From the NCBI RefSeq assembly GCF_020523795.1, contig NZ_JAJALI010000003.1:248001-312000 (forward strand): a stretch of 64,000 bases of DNA. The letters are read 5' to 3'. This stretch comes from Ancylobacter sp. Lp-2 (GTDB lineage Bacteria; Pseudomonadota; Alphaproteobacteria; Rhizobiales; Xanthobacteraceae). Shown here one piece after another: positions 61,577-64,000 of the stretch (positions are counted from its first letter, which is position 1; each line of letters opens with the position of its first letter). The notes beneath the pieces were generated by a model. It was not told the DNA's origin. It saw only the letters and a list, made by a program, of their open reading frames with translations, and did no database searches. Position numbers and translations under genes: made by a program.

Positions 61577-62394
61577 CCATGGTCGACATCGAAGCCGCCT
61601 TCCTCGCCGCCTGCTTCGCCGAGCTCGACGCGCTGAAGCCCGGCAATGTACATCGCTTCGCCGCCGGCCACGGCATGGAGGTCGCGCATTTCGAGGCCGC
61701 CGCCTTTGCGGCCGCACCCTGCATCGCCCGGCGGGGAGAACGGGTGGGAGCCCGGATCGAGGCGGCAGTAGCCGCCTCGCTGGCGGTCGCCGGGCTCAAC
61801 ACCAATCTCGGCATCCTGCTGCTCTGCGCGCCGCTGGCGGCGGCGGCCGAACGACCGGCGCCGCTGCGGCAGGCGCTCGGCGAGGTACTGGCGACGCTCG
61901 ACCTTGCGGACGCCTCCGCCGTGTTCCGCGCCATCGCCGCCGCCAGTCCCGGTGGGCTCGGCCGGCGCGCCGATCACGATGTCGGCGCCCCCGCCACCAT
62001 CGGTCTCGTCGAGGCGATGCGGCTCGCCGCCGGCGAGGACCGTATCGCCGCGCAATATGTCGGCGGCTTCGCGGATGTGTTCGATATCGGCGTCGCCCGC
62101 CTGCGTGCCCTTCCCGATGCCGAGCCGGAGGCGCGTACCGAGGCTGCCTATCTCGCCTTCCTCGCCGCCTTCCCCGACAGCCATATCGGCCGCAAGTTCG
62201 GCCGCGCCGTCGCCGGAGAGGTGCAGGCGGAAGCGCAGGCGGTGGCCGCCGGCATCGACTGGCTGGCCCCGGCGGCGCGGCGCCATCCGCCGCTCGCCGC
62301 CTTCGACGCCCGCCTGAAGGCGCGCGGGCTCAACCCCGGCACCAGCGCCGACCTGACGGTGGCCAGTCTGTTCGCCGCCGCGCTCAGCTCATGA
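61573..62394 (+). CDS. CitG-like (triphosphoribosyl-dephospho-CoA synthase family) protein
   Basis: 273 residues: AAFLAACFAELDALKPGNVHRFAAGHGM (the conserved CitG entry, KPGNVH), AGLNTNLGILLLCAPLAAA, and GGLGRRADHDVGAPATIGLVEAMRLAAGEDRIAAQYV. Members are found in H4MPT clusters outside citrate-lyase loci, so a role in making a phosphoribosyl-linked C1 cofactor is suspected. No citrate lyase genes are near. It overlaps the ATP-grasp stop by 4 bases and the convergent HisA-like gene by 11. Confidence 0.82.
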   Translation: MTMVDIEAAFLAACFAELDALKPGNVHRFAAGHGMEVAHFEAAAFAAAPCIARRGERVGARIEAAVAASLAVAGLNTNLGILLLCAPLAAAAERPAPLRQALGEVLATLDLADASAVFRAIAAASPGGLGRRADHDVGAPATIGLVEAMRLAAGEDRIAAQYVGGFADVFDIGVARLRALPDAEPEARTEAAYLAFLAAFPDSHIGRKFGRAVAGEVQAEAQAVAAGIDWLAPAARRHPPLAAFDARLKARGLNPGTSADLTVASLFAAALSS

Positions 62395-63055
62395 AGCCGG
62401 AAATGTCGGCGGCACTGAGCCGGCCGTCATGCAGCGCGCTCGCCACCAGCACCCCGGCGACGCCGATATCGCGCAGCCGGCGGAGATCCTCGACGTCGCG
62501 CACGCCGCCGGCGGCGTAGACGCGGCGCGCCCCCGCCCGCCCCAGCACGTCTCGCAGCCGATCGTAATCGGGGCCGGCATCGCCGCCGACGCGGGCGAGC
62601 GTCATCACGATCACCTCATCCGGCCACAGCTCGGCGCGCTCATGCAGTTCCGCCGGCCCGCGCCGGCCCTCGGTGTCATGGTCGAGCGAGAGCACGGTCG
62701 GCCCCTCGCGCAGCGCTGCCAGCCCACCTGCCGCATCCGCCATCGATTCGGTGCCGAGCACCCGGTGCAGCCGCTCTCCCTCCAGCCGCGCCTCGCCGGC
62801 ATCCACCCACAGCCGCTCGAACTGTTCCGCCAGTTGCGCCAGCTCGGCCCGGTGCGGCTCCCGCCCGGCAATGGCGTCGAGATCGGCGACATAGAGCGTG
62901 CGGAACGGCGCCAGCGAGCGCAGCGCCCGGGCGATGTCCGCCGGCGCCGAACCGGCGCAGAGGCCGGAGACGATGGGACGATAATTCGCACGGTCGCCGC
63001 GCCGCGCATGCACGACGGCGCCTCCCATCAGGTCGATCACCGGTATAAGTTCCAC
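62384..63055 (-). CDS. HisA/HisF-like TIM-barrel protein of the C1 cluster
   Basis: About 223 residues, VELIPVIDLMGGAVVHARRGDRANYRPI opening as in HisA, YVADLDAIAGREPHRAELAQLAEQFERLWVDAG, VLSLDHDTEGRRGPAELH and RRVYAAGGVRDVEDLRRLRDIGVAGVLVASALHDG at the end. It is too divergent and out of context to be the histidine enzyme; relatives occur in H4MPT clusters with unknown function. GTG 63055 has GGCGGAG upstream and starts at homology; ATG 63085 is an alternative without a ribosome site. It is the only gene of this half on the minus strand, convergent with the CitG-like gene (11-base overlap). Confidence 0.78.
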   Translation of the reverse strand: MELIPVIDLMGGAVVHARRGDRANYRPIVSGLCAGSAPADIARALRSLAPFRTLYVADLDAIAGREPHRAELAQLAEQFERLWVDAGEARLEGERLHRVLGTESMADAAGGLAALREGPTVLSLDHDTEGRRGPAELHERAELWPDEVIVMTLARVGGDAGPDYDRLRDVLGRAGARRVYAAGGVRDVEDLRRLRDIGVAGVLVASALHDGRLSAADISGFMS

Positions 63056-63083
63056 GCCGATACGCTCCGCCGCGAAGGGTTCC

Positions 63084-64000
63084 ATGCAGGTTCTGGTGTG
63101 CGAGTTTGTAACCGGAGGCGGGCTCCGGGGCGAAGCGCTTTCGCCCTCGCTCGCCGCCGAGGGCGCGCTGATGCGCGACGCGCTGGTCGGCGATCTCGAG
63201 GATCTGCCCGGCATCCGCGTCATTACCACGCACGATGATCGCCTGCCGCCGCCCCCGCGCGGCGACAGCCGACCGCTTGCCGCCGGTGACGACGCGGTGG
63301 CGGTCTGGGCCGATCTCGCCGTCGGCGCGGACGTCGTCTGGCCGATCGCCCCGGAGACCGGCGGCGCGATGGAGGCGGTCACTGCCAAGCTGCGCCGCCA
63401 CAGCCGTTGCGTCCTCGCGCCCGATGCCGAGACGCTCCGCCTCTGCGCCGGCAAATACGCCACCGCCGTCCGCCTCGCCGCCGCCAGCATCGCGGTGGTG
63501 CCGAGCTGGCGCCCCGTCGAGGTGCCGCCGGAGGCCTCCGGCCTTCTGGTGGTGAAGCCCGACGACGGGGCCGGCAGCCTCGACATCCGCCTGTGCCCGC
63601 GCGAGGACGCCGTTGCCGCCGGCATCGACATGGTGGTTCAGCCCTATGTCGCCGGCGCGGCCGAAAGCCTCACCTTGCTCTGCCAGTCCGGCCGCGCCCA
63701 TGTGCTGAGCGTCAATCGCCAGCATGTGGAATGCGCGGACGGACGGCTCGGCTTCCACGGCGTCACCGTCGGCATCCGCCCGCCCGGCGCGGTCGAGGCC
63801 GGGCTGGCGCAGGCGATCCTCGATGCGCTTCCGGGCTTGCATGGCCTCGTCGGCGTGGATTATCTGGCGACGCTCGCCGGGCCGGTGGTGGTCGAGGTCA
63901 ATCCGCGGCTGACCACCTCCTATGCCGGCCTGCGGCGGGCACTCGGCGTCAACGTCCTCGCCTTCGTCGCCGATCTCATGCGCGACGGGGCGGTGCCGGA
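63084..64000 (+). CDS. ATP-grasp ligase, MfnD-like (cut at window end)
   Basis: First 305 residues of an ATP-grasp protein: MQVLVCEFVTGGGLRGEALSPSLAAEGALMRDALVGDL is the start of tyramine-glutamate-ligase-type (MfnD) proteins, followed by VLAPDAETLRLCAGKYATAVRLAAA, LLVVKPDDGAGSLDIRLC (ATP loop), and the Mg2+ loop GLVGVDYLATLAGPVVVEVNPRLTTSYAGLRRALGVN. In bacterial methylofuran the acceptor is tyrosine rather than tyramine as I recall, so the substrate may be tyrosine plus glutamate. AAGGG ribosome site. The gene is truncated only by the window boundary. Confidence 0.82.
   Translation, partial: MQVLVCEFVTGGGLRGEALSPSLAAEGALMRDALVGDLEDLPGIRVITTHDDRLPPPPRGDSRPLAAGDDAVAVWADLAVGADVVWPIAPETGGAMEAVTAKLRRHSRCVLAPDAETLRLCAGKYATAVRLAAASIAVVPSWRPVEVPPEASGLLVVKPDDGAGSLDIRLCPREDAVAAGIDMVVQPYVAGAAESLTLLCQSGRAHVLSVNRQHVECADGRLGFHGVTVGIRPPGAVEAGLAQAILDALPGLHGLVGVDYLATLAGPVVVEVNPRLTTSYAGLRRALGVNVLAFVADLMRDGAVP

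Overview
The window looks like chromosomal DNA from a high-GC alphaproteobacterium of the order Hyphomicrobiales (Rhizobiales), plausibly Xanthobacteraceae such as Ancylobacter, Starkeya or Xanthobacter. The clues are GC-rich third codon positions throughout, a eukaryote-like type II glutamine synthetase behind a sigma-54 promoter, a small DUF2735 gene beside it, a membrane-segment-free FtsK paralogue, and a tetrahydromethanopterin (H4MPT)/methylofuran one-carbon gene island with mtdB. The family-level placement is inference. I see no rRNA, tRNA, CRISPR array, transposase, integrase or prophage gene.

Layout. 1-2807: an orphan TRAP-type binding protein followed by a membrane PAS-GGDEF diguanylate cyclase. 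3058-11892: threonine ammonia-lyase, LysR regulator, DoxX plus glutathionyl-hydroquinone reductase, SulP transporter, PPK2, a Tat-exported oxalate decarboxylase, and an acetyltransferase. 12052-17416: succinate-semialdehyde dehydrogenase, then an amino-acid racemization/oxidation locus (P5C-reductase-like gene, Lrp regulator, alanine racemase, dadA). 17717-21110: MFS exporter, SGNH hydrolase, small membrane protein, acyl-CoA thioesterase. 21462-23273: nitrogen block (DUF2735, sigma-54 promoter, glnII, strong terminator). 23723-33533: nitroreductase, small acetyltransferase, soluble FtsK, a second aldehyde dehydrogenase, EamA permease, PIF1-like helicase, a 48-residue membrane protein, Rrf2 regulator, methylglyoxal synthase. 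33575-42627: glutaryl-CoA dehydrogenase, a complete dppABCDF-type peptide ABC operon, metC-like lyase, acetyltransferase. 42655-45163: exbB-exbD-tonB. 45392-51270: FAD-linked oxidase, VOC protein, a low-GC TylF-type methyltransferase, ABC-F ATPase, SpoU-family RNA methyltransferase, ending near a textbook terminator.

51974-64000 (window end): a one-carbon cofactor island. Tightly overlapping genes encode an MfnE-like kinase, a flavoprotein, a DUF6513 pterin-binding protein, a DUF447 protein and an MfnB-like aldolase. After an interruption holding a 32-residue membrane protein, mgtE and a DUF1059 protein come beta-RFAP synthase, MtdB, an ATP-grasp protein, a CitG-like protein, a convergent HisA-like gene and a second (cut) ATP-grasp ligase. 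Together these would make dephospho-H4MPT and methylofuran and run the methylene-H4MPT dehydrogenase step of formaldehyde oxidation. The other pathway enzymes (fae, mch, fhc) are not in view.

Most of the window is ordinary core genome. The parts most worth a second look are the interrupted C1 island with its tiny membrane ORF and palindrome, the orphan TRAP sensor plus cyclase, an unassigned terminator at 51455-51488 that may end a small RNA, the soluble FtsK, and the compositionally odd methyltransferase. All calls come from reading the sequence by eye; no database search was run.
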